Positions 24,001-36,000 of a stretch of 64,000 bases of DNA are shown piece after piece. Both the position numbers and the translations under genes were made by a program. Within the stretch, counting starts at the first letter, position 1, and each line of letters starts with the position of its first letter. This DNA comes from Gamarada debralockiae (Eukaryota > Ascomycota > Leotiomycetes > Helotiales > Hyphodiscaceae), in the NCBI GenBank assembly GCA_002803225.1, contig NXFV01000767.1:62001-126000 (forward strand), read 5' to 3'. The notes under the pieces are model-generated. The model worked only from the letters and a program-made list of their open reading frames with translations, did not search any database and was not told the origin of the DNA.

Positions 24001-24331
24001 ATGTCCTGTTCCGACAACTCCAACACAACCGCCAAAGCGATGTTTGCACTTGCGAAGTCACAGGATGAAGATCCGCGCGACACTGGTAAGCTTAACCGTG
24101 CTCGACCGTTTTTATTCTCTTTTATTCACTTCAATTTACCTTTTCGGTATTCATACTGAATTCCTTCCAGATTTCGGGGCCTACAAACCAAAGCCAAAGC
24201 CATGGGAGAGAGATACAGGTAAGAAATCTAGTGACTCCCTCGTCTTCCTGCATTAGAACATCTTCTCAGCAAGTCCATTTTCAGCATCCATGCTAATATT
24301 CAATTCCCAAACAGACAACGGCAGACACTGA
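24001..24331 (+). CDS. Candidate small gene, 49-aa protein of unknown function
   Basis: Not visible as a long open frame. Three exons, 24001..24085, 24171..24218 and 24315..24331, join in phase 1 twice to 49 residues: MSCSDNSNTTAKAMFALAKS at the start, GAYKPKPKPWERDTDNGRH at the end. Support: AACAAAAATG context, a CAA-rich leader, GTAAGC and GTAAGA donors, TTCCAG and AAACAG acceptors, and a GCTAAT branch site before the second acceptor. No signal peptide or membrane segment. A different acceptor (24284) would keep the same stop. Against it: the protein is too short to recognise, and other reading combinations across the same exons stay open for a while. Confidence 0.4.
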
Positions 24332-25676
24332 GGATCTTCCCAGCCTTCAAAAATACCTCAGGGTAAGTTACTCTGACTCACCAACCAATTTCTTCGCCCA
24401 GCTGGTACCTGACGGGGTGGCGAAAAGCAAAAAATAACTTCGCCCCCTTTGTCAGGGATACACGTCATCATGTGATAAGAGTTTGTTACTGGTCACATGA
24501 TTCAGGGGCTTCATCCTCTTTCCTTTTCGAACCAACCAAACTCATTCACGAACAAATAAACTAACGATCTTATTATAGATATATATTTCTGGAACTTCTT
24601 CGAATTATGTCATACAATCCCCCGCGATAAAGGACAACGGCGATTGACATTTTTTGAATTACACTTTCCGGCCTTCGAGTTCGACCTCTCGACAAGTCAC
24701 TAGTCACTCAGCATCTGCATTTCTTGACTTTTCGGCCTCGTACTCGACGTCATCTTTCCTGCTTGCTCGCTCGAAATCAGGACGATAGTTTTCGCTGTGT
24801 TTTCCTTATGAGAACTAGGCATCAATATTCAACATTCGACAGCCTGATCAGCCGCTGACGCCCCCACCCAGCCTTGCATCAGGCTTCAAACACTTTTCGG
24901 TAACACTTGGGCTATGCAGGATTGGGTGGAAAATTGGGCTTAGGATCAACATTGGAGGAGATTTCCAGTCTATTGCTGGAACGAGAGGAGGAATGGGTAT
25001 TAAATAGATATTTCTTTCCAGATTTAAGGGCGCGAGTCCGAACTTTCCTACTTCTTCGAGATAGTTGACGCGAGTCGATTTTCCCTTTTGGGCTGGCTGT
25101 CTCATATGCTTTACTTTCCTGCGTTTACTTGAGCGTTGAGCGTGTACAACCTTCTTACCCCTTTTTTTTTCAATTCTTGTACGATATTGTACTCATATTT
25201 GTTAGAATTGTTTCTTTGGATGGAAGATAGCACCTCACTGTTAAGGCGATTGTTGTCAATGGAGGGAACCAATCATTCACACCCACATCATTAAATCCTT
25301 TCTCAGTGACTGCCACTTCTTCAACGCTTTGCAGAAACCTGAGATAGATAGCGAGCTGCTCATCCCATGATTGACAAATTGTTGCAGAATTGAATTTAAT
25401 TTTCTCCCTTAGCCACAAAAGAGCTCTGGCTCCTAAAATATCCGCTCCATCCCAGGTGTCAAAATTGTCCAATTAAACCCATCGAGTGAGTGACCAATGG
25501 AATCCAGAAGTCCAATGAAAAATACTCCAAACACCTCTCGCTATTGACCAAGTATATTTCCACGCAGATGATAAATCAAACGCCCCAGGTATCATACCCA
25601 GACAACTCTTGCTCCTACTACCCAAATCTCCCTCATCTTTCAAGTGAAAGGACAATTTTCCTTACTCAGTCAGTGA
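24332..25676. other. 1.3-kb intergenic stretch
   Basis: Pyrimidine-rich around 24540-24800 and AT-rich elsewhere. It includes TCATGTGATAAG and GGTCACATGATTC at 24466-24506. Open frames are short and unconvincing. It would hold the 3' ends of the convergent small gene and tetraspanin gene. Confidence 0.45.
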
Positions 25677-26722
25677 TCAGGCTGCATGACCTTCTCCTTC
25701 ATCCTGCCACTCATTCCTAGCATCAATCAACGATGAAGGTTCAACTCTTGGGCCATGATCCTGGTTGTTGCCCGGCGGTGCTTCAATCGCCCGACCCGAA
25801 TTCTCTCGAGCCTGCTCATCCTGGTAAACCTCTTGTCCAATGCCTTCTTCGATAAGTCGCCTCATATGGGCTCTGTTATCGTCCTCGGGCTGCTCAACAT
25901 CTCCGTTTGTGTGTCGTCTGAAGGGATACGCCCACTTCGAGTGTGCCCCGGATGGGCTGGTGAAGAGGGAGAGAATCGAGAACGCCTAGCAGCAACAGTC
26001 AGTACAGAAGCATAGTGGGAAGCGCAGAGGGAGATACCTTGATCACAAAAACAACCAAGGCAACGAGCAGGAGTAGCCCAGCATTAGTCTGCTCTGCTTT
26101 TCTCCAAGCCGCAAAACAACTCTTATTCCTACCATAAATCTCCGGGCACTCGGATCGGTCACCAGAAAACGGGAACGCTCGGTCAACAACGCTATTCAGC
26201 CCGCAACAATCAAAGCTATCTTGAATAGTCCTAATAGCGTTCTCATTATTCTCACTGTACAGAAACTGCCACCTGTCGGTGAGCCCACATCTTAAAGCGG
26301 ATGGAGGCACGAGATATGTCATGGCAAGAGTGGCAACGATAGTTTCGTAGATGAGTTGAAAACCAATCACCGCGAGGAGGGGGATCATAAGGTGGTAATT
26401 TTCTTTCTTCGATGATCGTTGGACCAGACCGTATGCTCCTTGAGTTGATATGCCAGCTATGAGGGGCAGGACTACTGTGAACAGTCCAAGCGCTTGAGAG
26501 ATTGGAAGGTTGAGGAAGCGGATTTGAGAATACGCGTAGCTGGATTTTACCAGCGATATCAGTGCATTAAACAACGAGAGGAAACGAACGAGAGGCACGA
26601 CATACCTAGCGATAGCTGTCAATGCAAGTAGCAACTAGAACAATTAGCAGAGGCTGGATTCACCACAATTTGCTTGCTCACGGGTGGCCCACCAAGACAA
26701 ACAGCTTCTGTAGGATAGCCAT
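25677..26722 (-). CDS. Tetraspanin-like membrane protein
   Basis: Four exons, 26722..26693, 26634..26606, 26539..26038 and 25985..25677, give 289 residues. The product begins MAILQKLFVLLLLALTAIA, the first membrane helix, followed by SYAYSQIRFLNLP. Two more helices follow (TVVLPLIAGISTQGAYG and MIPLLAVIGFQLIYETIVATL). A large extracellular loop carries the tetraspanin FDCCGLN motif (near 127) plus further Cys (RSECPEIYG, KSCFAAW). The fourth helix (LLLLVALVVFVIK) is followed by a hydrophilic tail of about 100 residues. Tetraspanins organise membrane microdomains. The long charged tail is typical of fungal TSP3-like members. The first donor (TTG|GTGGGC) was chosen because it is the only one that keeps the frame; the nearby better-looking GTGAGC breaks it. 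The N-terminal join is the weak point. Confidence 0.75.
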
Positions 26723-27177
26723 CTTGAGGATTTGGATTGTTCACTGCAAGGAGAGTGAACGAATGATAACAGCTTTTCAGAGCAACGGACGAAGGACAAC
26801 AGCTAGATTGCACTTCACTCTTAAGAAGAGAAGAGGAGAGGAGAAAAACTTAACGTAGCACAGCGTAGTAATATCACCATGTCATAGCCTCATCTCAAGG
26901 TAGGAAGCAAATGGGCTGATCTCAGCGGGGTCGATTCACAACGCACGCGTTATGTCACGTCACGTGAATTGCTGCTTCCTCAAGCGAATGGAAAGTTCGC
27001 GGGGCAGAGCTCTTTCTGAATACGAAGACAGCCTCACCTGAGACTATTCACAATCACACGACCACTCGAACTCGATCGCAGACATTATATCGAGTCTCTA
27101 CAAGATTCTCTACAAGCTACAAAAGACAGTAATACCCCTTTCAAGGCAAAATTGGCCTTGCGCCACCAGTAGCAATC

Positions 27178-27840
27178 ATGCAGGCAATGCCAGATTCGCG
27201 CCAGCAAAGCTTCGAGGAGATCTATGGCCCACCAGAGAACTTCTTGGAGATAGAAGTAAGCTTTACCCCCTCACCTATGCCCTCCATCTTCTATTTCTCT
27301 ATTCCATTGTCCCCCAAACTCGTAAGAAGCTCTCTAAGAGTCATCAAGGTCAGGAACCCCCGCACCCACGGAATCGGCCGCAACATGTACACAGACTATG
27401 AGATTGTGTGCCGCACCAACATCCCCGCCTTCAAGCTCCGTCACAGCAGTGTGCGCAGACGATATTCAGACTTCGAGTATTTCCGCGACATTCTCGAGAG
27501 GGAGAGTGCGCGTGTTACGATCCCACCTTTGCCTGGCAAGGTCTTTACGAATCGCTTTAGTGACGATGTGATCGAGCATCGGAGGGAGGGCTTGCAGAGG
27601 TTCTTGCAGATTGTTGTAGGACATCCGCTTCTGCAGACTGGTAGTAAGGTTCTGGCTGGTTTCGTACAGGGTAAGTTGGGCTTTCTCTTGGTATCTGGAA
27701 GCAGGGTGGGATTAGCGGTTAGCGGAGAGGAAAAGTCTCTGGAGGGCATCAAGGCCTGAAGAGGGTCAAGCTATGATCATGAGAGGTATATGCTGACAAG
27801 GGTTGTGTCAGATCCCAATTGGGACCGTAACGCATGGTGA
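27178..27840 (+). CDS. SNX3: Sorting nexin SNX3/GRD19 (PX domain)
   Basis: Three exons, 27178..27255, 27349..27670 and 27812..27840, giving 142 residues. It is almost entirely a PX domain: FLEIEVRNPRTH at the strand start, [17 protein letters not shown] with the Arg-Tyr pair for phosphatidylinositol 3-phosphate binding, and IPPLPGKVF with the Pro-rich loop, then [17 protein letters not shown] and LLQTGSKVL. The C-terminus is [12 protein letters not shown]3 returns cargo from endosomes to the Golgi with retromer. Length and sequence are typical of the fungal orthologue. The first intron (93 bases) is a multiple of three with no stop, so its retention would insert 31 residues in frame. A TCACGTCACGTGA motif sits about 215 bases upstream. 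Confidence 0.95.
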
Positions 27841-28443
27841 AGTCCACCGCCCATCGAACTCGGCCAACGACAATCACGAAAGCTCCAAAAACGACGACCG
27901 AGTACGATTATCATGACCCAGCATGACCTTTCTCTATTACGAAGATCACATACGGTATGAGTGTATGAAGGAACGGAACGGAGGATGGGACGTGAGGCGA
28001 GGAAGCTTTCTTCATTTTGTGTCGGCATCAGGAGCTCTGTTCACAGGCGCTTTCAACGATTCATTCAAGCGTTGGTTTGCTTGCTTTGCGTTGCGTTGCA
28101 GTTGCTTTGCTCTCTGCTGGAGGAAAAGTGCAGCGGTCCTTATGCATGTGACTATCACTCAGGAATTACATATGTAAAATTTCAAGATTACTTTCAAGAT
28201 CGTTACCACAGAAGGGATATCAAGTTGAGATCAATTAAAAGGACGCGCCGTCCATCTATCAGACTTGGTCGGTCCAAACCGCCGGTCCTTATTAACGCCT
28301 TCCAGCCAGCCTATCGTGACATCTAATGTACGTCTAGCTTGTTCAAGAGCGGTGTCGAAGTTTTTACAAGAAGCGAAGAATGCTTTTGTACAAACGCCGA
28401 GTCCCTCCCAGATATTATACATCAAACAAAGTTTAACGCCCGT

Positions 28444-29693
28444 CTAAGAAGGCGCATGTAATAACTTCAAAATACCCTCGTACATGCCGAACATGATGGC
28501 TGCGCTGGGAACAGTCCGTAAAAGATGGGGTGTTAGTCCTCCGTACAAGCCGACCATACCCTCCTGCTTCCAGATGAGCTTGAAACACTGGATAAGGCCG
28601 GAATATTTCAGTTGGCCATTTTCTGTAGGTGCTTGACGAAGACGGGTGCGTACAACCTAGGAAGCAGTTAGTGAGGCACAAAATCAAGAACTGTCGAGTA
28701 CTGACCTCGTGGGGATACGTTGCCAGAGCTGCAACAAGCTTGGCGACCCCAGCAGCTCCCACATTTCCGGTCCACTCCACCGAGTTATCCCAGACGGTCT
28801 TGGGTCTCCCGCTGAGCAGAATTCGTTCCTCGCGCTTCGCCAAAGACTTCTTCATCTGCTCATACAGCACCCACTGGAGCGTACTCTCCGTAACCCCTAA
28901 ATAACTCGCACTCATCCCTTTGTACAAACCTCTAATTCCCTCCTGTCGGACAACCTGTTTTATACAATCCCACGAGTTCTTATATCTTCTCTTAGCCACG
29001 CCACCCGTCTTCTCCACAACATTTTTATCCAGCTGCAATCTCGTCTTAATCAACCAAATCGGATTCGTAGCTGTCGACGTAACGATTCCCGCCAGCGCCG
29101 CAGCACATAGCACCACCCAGGCAGATTCTTCTCCATTATTTCCATAATCAGCAATTATCCGCTTGCCGTTCCCTACCACGAAGAAATTTATCGATCGCGC
29201 TGGTACCACTCCAACTAGATTCGGACCCAATCCTTTGAAAAGTGCCCGCCATCCCTCTAGTCTGTGGACTGATCCTAATATTTGAAACGTCTCCCGGAAA
29301 TGTAGGATGCCGCTGCGAATGGGGGATAGGTGTGCGTGGGCAGAGATGCCTTTTGCCAATCGGGCTTGGGCTAACTGCGCCTGGTAGAAGTCGGATTGAA
29401 GTCGGGTTTTAAGAACATCGAGGGGAGCTGTCAGCGCGGCTGCTGTCATGCCTCCAATTCTGCAAACCAGATATTAGATAGATGTCTTCGCCGATGGTAC
29501 ATTGAAAGGGGCCTTACCCTCCAGCAACGAAATGCGCCCATGACTTTGCCACAGGCGCAGGCTTCGCTATCGTACTTGCATATCTGGATTGTGCAGGACC
29601 GTGTTGGCCCGTCTCTCGCGATTGTAGGAGGTGTGTGGGATGGATTTGACGTCTTTGCGGATCTACTGGTGATGAAGCAGCTTGGGTATTCAT
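28444..29693 (-). CDS. RIM2: Mitochondrial carrier, RIM2-type (pyrimidine nucleotide transport)
   Basis: Three exons, 29693..29518, 29459..28706 and 28656..28444, giving 380 residues. Three repeats of the mitochondrial carrier fold are visible through their signatures PLDVLKTRLQ, PIWLIKTRLQ and PHEVVRTRLR. Each is followed by a matrix-loop segment (GWRALFKGLGPNLVG, GIRGLYKGMSASYLG, GMVGLYGGLTPHLLR). The N-terminal 50 residues are polar and may act in targeting. The residues SDFYQAQLAQARLA after repeat 1 and the TNPIWLIKTRLQLD block resemble yeast RIM2/human SLC25A33/36, which exchange pyrimidine nucleotides across the inner membrane. Substrate assignment is from resemblance only. The start at 29693 gives a complete first repeat (SWAHFVAGGIGGMTAAALT). 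Confidence 0.88.
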
Positions 29694-30589
29694 GAGGGAG
29701 TCTTACTCCCTTGAGGAGGACGTCGAATTTTCTAAACGTTTGAAGACGTTGAAAAGAATCGTAGAGTTCAGCGATGTATCATGGCATGTGAAAAGGGGTC
29801 GTTGTGACATATGGGTTGTGTCGTGTGAGAGCCTTTGAAAATTGTTCGATACCGAGTCAGTGACGCGCTTGAAGATCAATTTCTCATAAATTTCACGCCA
29901 AGGCTGATCGTGCGGGAACTATCCGCACCAGCGTGACGCTAGCGAATAAAGGGGTTGGCTGACGGCTGTCTGAAGATATCCCCTGAGGTAAATTTACCTG
30001 TTCAGTATTCTGGCTCTTTACAAGTCTCCTTCACATTTCCAATGAAGTATAGTCACGTAAACCAGTATCTCTCTACGAAGGTTTCATAGGCCCAGTGTTG
30101 AAGTGACCTGAGGTTCCTAAGGTAAGCAATGGTGCAGAAAAGCTGTATGTCTATCAACGACAGACCAATTGTTAACGCGTTGCTCCGTGTTGTTAGTGAA
30201 TCAAGCTCGTTGTCGACTTTGTCAATTCACTCATGTAGTTATAGAGTCTCTTGTTGCTATCAGGACAGACTTGGAAGGCCAACCGCCTGCGAGAACAGAC
30301 CACACGTCTTGCATATCCAAAATGCCTTGTCCTCGAATTCACTTATCAAAGCTATGCGGCCGATATATCACATGGAGCAACGTGGTCAAGTTTTCAAAGC
30401 AAATTGAATACGCCATGCTCACCACCCAACGAAGGCATTAGTAGATAGTCATACATAGATGCTCCGGTTGAAAAAGAGCCATGCCAGAAGAAAAGATCCC
30501 CAGTGACTCCCATGAAACCAAAGCAAAAGGAAATATTCGGCTCCACGGAACAACGCAACTACCTCTCATTTATGCAAAGATCCGTCCCT
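29694..30589. other. Intergenic stretch upstream of the carrier gene
   Basis: About 900 bases between the carrier start and the 3' end of the SET-domain gene. Contains three overlapping short open frames (30129-30448) with no protein character. No repeat or RNA gene seen. Confidence 0.5.
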
Positions 30590-33004
30590 CTACTCCTCTC
30601 CAGCGATGCTAATGACCCTAATCGTACCTTCGCTGCTCGAAGCCCGAGATTCCAAGCCCGGTCTTCCTCCCTTCATGCTTCTCACCACATTCTTCGCACT
30701 GCTCTTTCCGGGCCCGCCAGTTCTCTTTCCTTTCACGCTTTCGGGGCTACTGTCTCCAGTAACAATTGTCAAGCTTGAGTTTCTTGACGAAAGCTTGGTT
30801 TGACCCTTGCCATAACTCTTCGACAAACTGGCTTTGACCGTCTTCTTGACCACCACTTCTCCCCGTCTAGAGCTGATTGCCTGTCTTGCGTTCAAAAGCT
30901 GAGCTGAGACGCTCTTCTTGATCGTCTTAGCTGCGCCCTTGACTACGCTCATGCTGGCGGATGATGCTGATCTCTTGACACCCTTTGCTTCCTTCATCTT
31001 TCTCTTCTTTGGGCTTCGAGAATCGTCATCGTCCTCCTCATCTTCACCCAACAACTCCTTCAACTTTCTCTTTCCGGCTTTGACTCCAGCCTTCACAGCC
31101 TCCTTGATGCTATCCTTCACAACCTTCTGGTCCTTTGGTTTAGGACCGAGAACACCACGGCAGTTATCGCTACCACAACGGCATTCCTGAACGTTCTTAG
31201 CCGAGAAGGGATCGAAGTTGTAGTCGTAGGTCAATTCATCGCCTGTCATAATTGGACCGTCACCAGCGAAGAGTGCCATTCTCGGCTTGCCTCCAACAAT
31301 CCATTTAACCATTCTGCAATTAGGCTTGCAGGAGTGGTTGACGAATCGTGCAATGCTACCCTTGGTCGCGTCAATGATCATGTTCTGATCGAAAGACATC
31401 AGGTAGTAACACTAAAAGGCGGGTTAGCTAATAATGTGAGGAGACACGTTCCTCAGCTTACCTCATTATCTTTATAGTCCTCATTCATGCGTCGATCACA
31501 TTCGTCTTCAGTAATGATTTCACCAGTGTACTCGACAATGATCTGGTGAGGGTCAAAGCATCGATTGCTTCGCACACCGTAACCCCGATCGGCAGTCTTG
31601 ATGACTTCAACGCCGATTCTGTATTTCCCCCCCCCTTTACGGCGCTCTTGCAGATCAGCAAAAGCGCGGTTCTTGCAGTGCTCACGACCTGCTCCGCAGT
31701 TGGTGTCGTCACACTCGTAGAGCATGATTCTGTTTTGACAATCCTCATCGCATCCGTCCTCTGGCGAACAGACACATTTTGACGAGAAGCTGTCAAAAAG
31801 GGTTGATTTCTTCCATAGCGCAGCGGCTTCGCCAATGAAGCGGTCTAGTCATAGTCAGTATTAGTATAAGTATTTTGGAAAGAGGCATCCTACTGCTCGA
31901 GGTCTTTCGCCACTCATCTGGCTTTGGTTGTCCTGGAGGAAGTGGAGAGCAGACGTCAAATGGCAATTTGAAGTGTCTTCCAACATGCAACAATCGTTGA
32001 CCATGCCACATTGGCAATGGCATAAAGTCATTGGCCTTGAATGTAGTCATATCCTCCATAGTTTCCTTCTCCTGCGCGGTATAGTTGGAGAACCAATCTT
32101 GAGGAACTTGCCCAGCATATAACCCCTTATTCAGCCAGACCTTCTGCTTTCGACCCGTCTTCTTCTTCTCTACAGGCGCCTCCTCCTTTTCCGGCTTCTT
32201 GGCGGCCACCTCCTCTGCCTTCTTCTTCTTTCTTGCTGGCTCCTGAACGACGAGCTTTCCTTTGCTCCATACTTCGTGGATAACAGGCTCTGTATCGATG
32301 TGGGCGTATTCGTTGGTGTCTGCCAGGTTTCGAAGTTCTCTCTTCACCTTCTTCAGACCATCAAATTTATCCCTTCCTCTCTTGCCTAAAGCCGAGAATG
32401 TTTTGGTGAAGCTCTGAACCTTCTCGCCAGTGGAACGGAGCGCTTTGTGATCTGATGACTTTCCCTTCTTGGGGCTCTGATTAGGACTGCCACCAAGACC
32501 AATTTGGCTCCCTGATTTCGGCAACTTTTTGATAGACCATTGCAGATCTAACGCATCGATTCCAGCACTGACGAGTCTTTGTGCATCCTTCTGGACAGTG
32601 GCGCTAGATGAATTGCCAGAAGCCAGAGCACCAACTAGTGTATCGCCAGAGATTGTGCGACGACGCGCCTCGTCCACCACTCCTTTATCCTTGCAATATT
32701 TCTTTGGTGCGTGTATAGCTGTGCCGCTCAGGACCTTGACATTGTAGGTAGCAACACTGGCGCGCGGTCGGCTGCTACGGCCAGAGGTTGCCTGTGCTGG
32801 GGTCGAGAGTGTCTTTCCAAGCTTCATCGAGCCAGATGACACGCTTGCGCTGTCGCCAATGCTTGTCGGGGGTGTAGAGGAGGAAGAGGGCGCGTCGACA
32901 GTGATGACACTGTTAATTGAGTCGGAAGATGATGCACGCGTCGCATCAAGTCGGCTTGGTGTTCCTGGCGAAGCACCCAGCCTGTCGAGTAGAGTAGAGA
33001 ACAT
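30590..33004 (-). CDS. ASH1: Histone-lysine N-methyltransferase, ASH1-like (AWS-SET-postSET)
   Basis: Three exons, 33004..31894, 31844..31462 and 31411..30590, giving 771 residues. The N-terminal 300 residues are Ser/Thr- and Lys-rich and probably disordered. A Cys-rich AWS domain (KCVCSPEDGCDEDCQNR, then ECDDTNCGAGREHCKNR) lies near 385-430. The SET domain follows, with DRGYGVRSNR, IIVEYTGEIITEDEC, FVNHSCKPNC and ELTYDYNFDPF. The post-SET motif is CRCGSDNCRG. The tail of 180 residues is Lys-rich. AWS plus SET plus post-SET is the arrangement of H3K36 methyltransferases. With no WW or SRI domain this fits fungal ASH1 rather than SET2. A run of nine G (coding strand) encodes KGGGK in exon 2 (31627-31635). 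The ATG at 33004 was preferred over 33127, whose extra 41 residues look like leader sequence. Confidence 0.88.
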
Positions 33005-36000
33005 TGTCCTGTTGTGGTGAGGTAGGTCGCGTAAAAGATGGTGGTGATTGTTTGGATGAAGGCAAAGGACGAGCGTCGCCGAGATGATTTTTTGAAAGAA
33101 ATAAGAAGGAAGCCTTATTGTGGCCAATACTCAATAGCTTCCAAATAATTGAGAGGCAGAGCAGCTATCTTTCGTATTGTGGTGAGGAATGAGGTGTGTA
33201 TTGTTTCGCGCGGGGAGTTTGTTATTGAGAGGCTGGGAGCGTCTCGCCAATGAGATGGATCCAATTTCTAGATGCGTCCGAATAGGGAAGCCTCGTTCCA
33301 GAGGTCCGACCTCCTCTGGCCACAACAATACTTTTACACAGTCAGTTCTTTCTCTAGCATTGATCTACTGCAGAGGTTCGTTAGGTCTTTATATCTCCTC
33401 TATCTTTCTCTCTTCTTTTTGTACTTCATCTCGAGAACTATCTAGTTGCATGAGGCCAGGACCTTTTCTGTGCTTCTCAGCTAGTTCATGCCAATGTGAA
33501 AGGTAAATGTAATGAGGCATTTGCAATACTACTACCGGTTGGCTATCTCCTTGAAAACAGGAACACTTTAGGTTGATAGTGGAAGAAGCTCAATTCCGCA
33601 ATAATTGGAATAGAACATATTAATCGTTCTGTTGTGCCTGTTCCAACAATTCTAGGTAGCTACTTCGGATTGTGAGTAGTCTACAGTTCTTGATACGCCA
33701 AAATCTGGTTCACTGAAGAGAAATGCGTGATTGAAATCTCTAGGTGCCAAGAAAGGTTCCTTGCTGCTTCTAATTACTCCTTCAAAGTGAAAGATCCATA
33801 CGTTATGTTCTAATCACCACATTACCTCTAAGATCGGCTATATTCTTTTATTGCATGTAAATGCCGGATTTTCCCTCGGATCAAATGGACGTGTTTCATT
33901 GCCAGATGGGCTTCCGCGAAAGGGAAGACGGTAGTGTGCCTGGAGATCTGGACCAAAAATGGGGTGATGGAATAGGGGAGAAGGTGGGTGTCATCTTTTC
34001 AGTAGCTCTTCGGAACCGACTGAAAAGAAAACGATGAAAGGGGCTCCTCGAACTCAGAAGTCAATATTTATGTTTGCGTAGTTGATCCGAATTTTGGGGG
34101 TTGGAGATTTTGACGAGTGCATTCTAGAATCGTGCGCCTCAATGGTCTAAACACTTCAAAATAACTCTACTGCCAAGATCAATAATTGCCTCCTGATACT
34201 AGCCCCTAGACGGATACAGCAAATATTCTCGAATTGAAAAAAGTTCAATCTCTATATATGAATTCAAGTAGGTTCCATGAATTTGTTTTACTCTCGGTGT
34301 TTCGATCTAGCACCCCCATTGAATTCTGCAAAATGGTCTCAATCACTCCTGTCTCTAACATTGATGACTTGACTTCCTCAATCAGTCAAAATATATTCCT
34401 ATAGGCTCGGTTTACTTTAGTATCATGTATAAAGGCTAGAGTTTCGTTGAGGTGAAGAGAGATTCCACAGAGAGGCTCGGAATAATAATTCCAATTTCCA
34501 TTTACTCTTGATCACTCCATCCACCACTTGCAGCATACACTCTCGGAGTCGAATTGAATGTCGCCTCTCTTTCTTACCTACAAATTCTCGACGTTGAATC
34601 ATTCCGGGTGGCAACTCAAGCCTGTGGAACAACACTCATGATCAAGCCTGCACAGTGTCTGGAAGACAGGTGGTTCTTGTCTGGTGTTCTAGAAGCTTAA
34701 CCAAAAGGTTCCAATTTCTGTAATTTTTGCAAAACACCAGAATGTCTCAGTGGCTATAGATTTCCATTTCCTCAAAGTTTCTGGAAGCTAATGTCGTTGT
34801 CGCAAAATTTCTTGTCCTTGTTTCCTATTTTCGTTCATCAAACCGCTTCTCCAGACTGCAGGTAACCTGGAGGTAACCTGGTTTCCATGCTGACCATGAT
34901 GACCAACTCTTGTCTTGGCTGTATCTATTTTCAGAACCGAAGCCCCCAAGAGACAGAACTTTGGGAGCTGTTTCGTATAGCTTTACGAGCACTGAGGAGC
35001 TGGTTGCCCATGCGCAGGGGTCCAGTTTGCTGCGGTAGGACGTTTGGCCGATGAATTCCCTGATCGGTGAGTTCTTATTTGTACTTTCCAAATCTGAGGA
35101 AAAGTTACCTCATGGGTTTCGGTTTCGAGTTTCAGGCTTTACTCGGACAACAACGCTGCACTCTTTCCTTTGTAAGTCTCGTTGAGGAAGCAACCTTGTG
35201 CTGCATTGTTCCGATGCTGATAGTCTTAAATTAAGTTCATAAATGTAAAAGAGTCCCGCTTGTGCTGGATTTTGTGTGTGTCGGTGAAACTGGAATGTCA
35301 GATATCAATCCCTTACTCTACTTCAATGTTCGATAGAGAGTTGCCCCTCGGAAGGAAGCAAGAGCCTAGATCACTCGTTTCTATTCGAGCAATGGGACTC
35401 CGAGGAAATCAGGAATAGAAGTAACTCTTCGGAGAACCTGTTATTGATGGTTGCAGCTAAAGGAACGATTGATATCTCATAGTCTAGTTAATGAGGTGCA
35501 CGACTTCTGAGGAATTCGAAGTCTCTTTCCTGAATGAACGCGTTGGGGTGATGCACTCTTCTTCCTTACACATTCAGCAAAGCAGGTTGAACCAGCTTCA
35601 CGCCCTGGCTCCCACAATGGAATATTATGTTTGCTGCCATGTATGCTCATGAAACCCCTTCCACACACTCACCCTTTCAAGGATCAAGACTGACATCAAC
35701 CTACCAGCGGCTTGGTAAGACCAGGATCAGAGAGCTAGTTGAGGCTTCCGGCCGATTACTTCGACAAGAAATCTTGTTTTGGAATATTAGTCAAACCTTG
35801 GTATGAATTATTCTTTAAATCATACATAAGCCAGCACTTTTAAATCTCAAACGAAGTAGCACAGTGACAGTGTCGACAGCCATCCCATCACATCGCCACA
35901 TATCCTGTCGGACCAGCGACACGCACCCTAATGTCGAAGTATATCTTCTTCAAGAGCCACAGTCAAAGTAGTTCACTGACGACCCAAGATCCTATTGAAA

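Noticed and set aside
34861..34880. Doubled GGTAACCTGG
   Set aside because: Only a short local duplication; no larger repeat or element around it.
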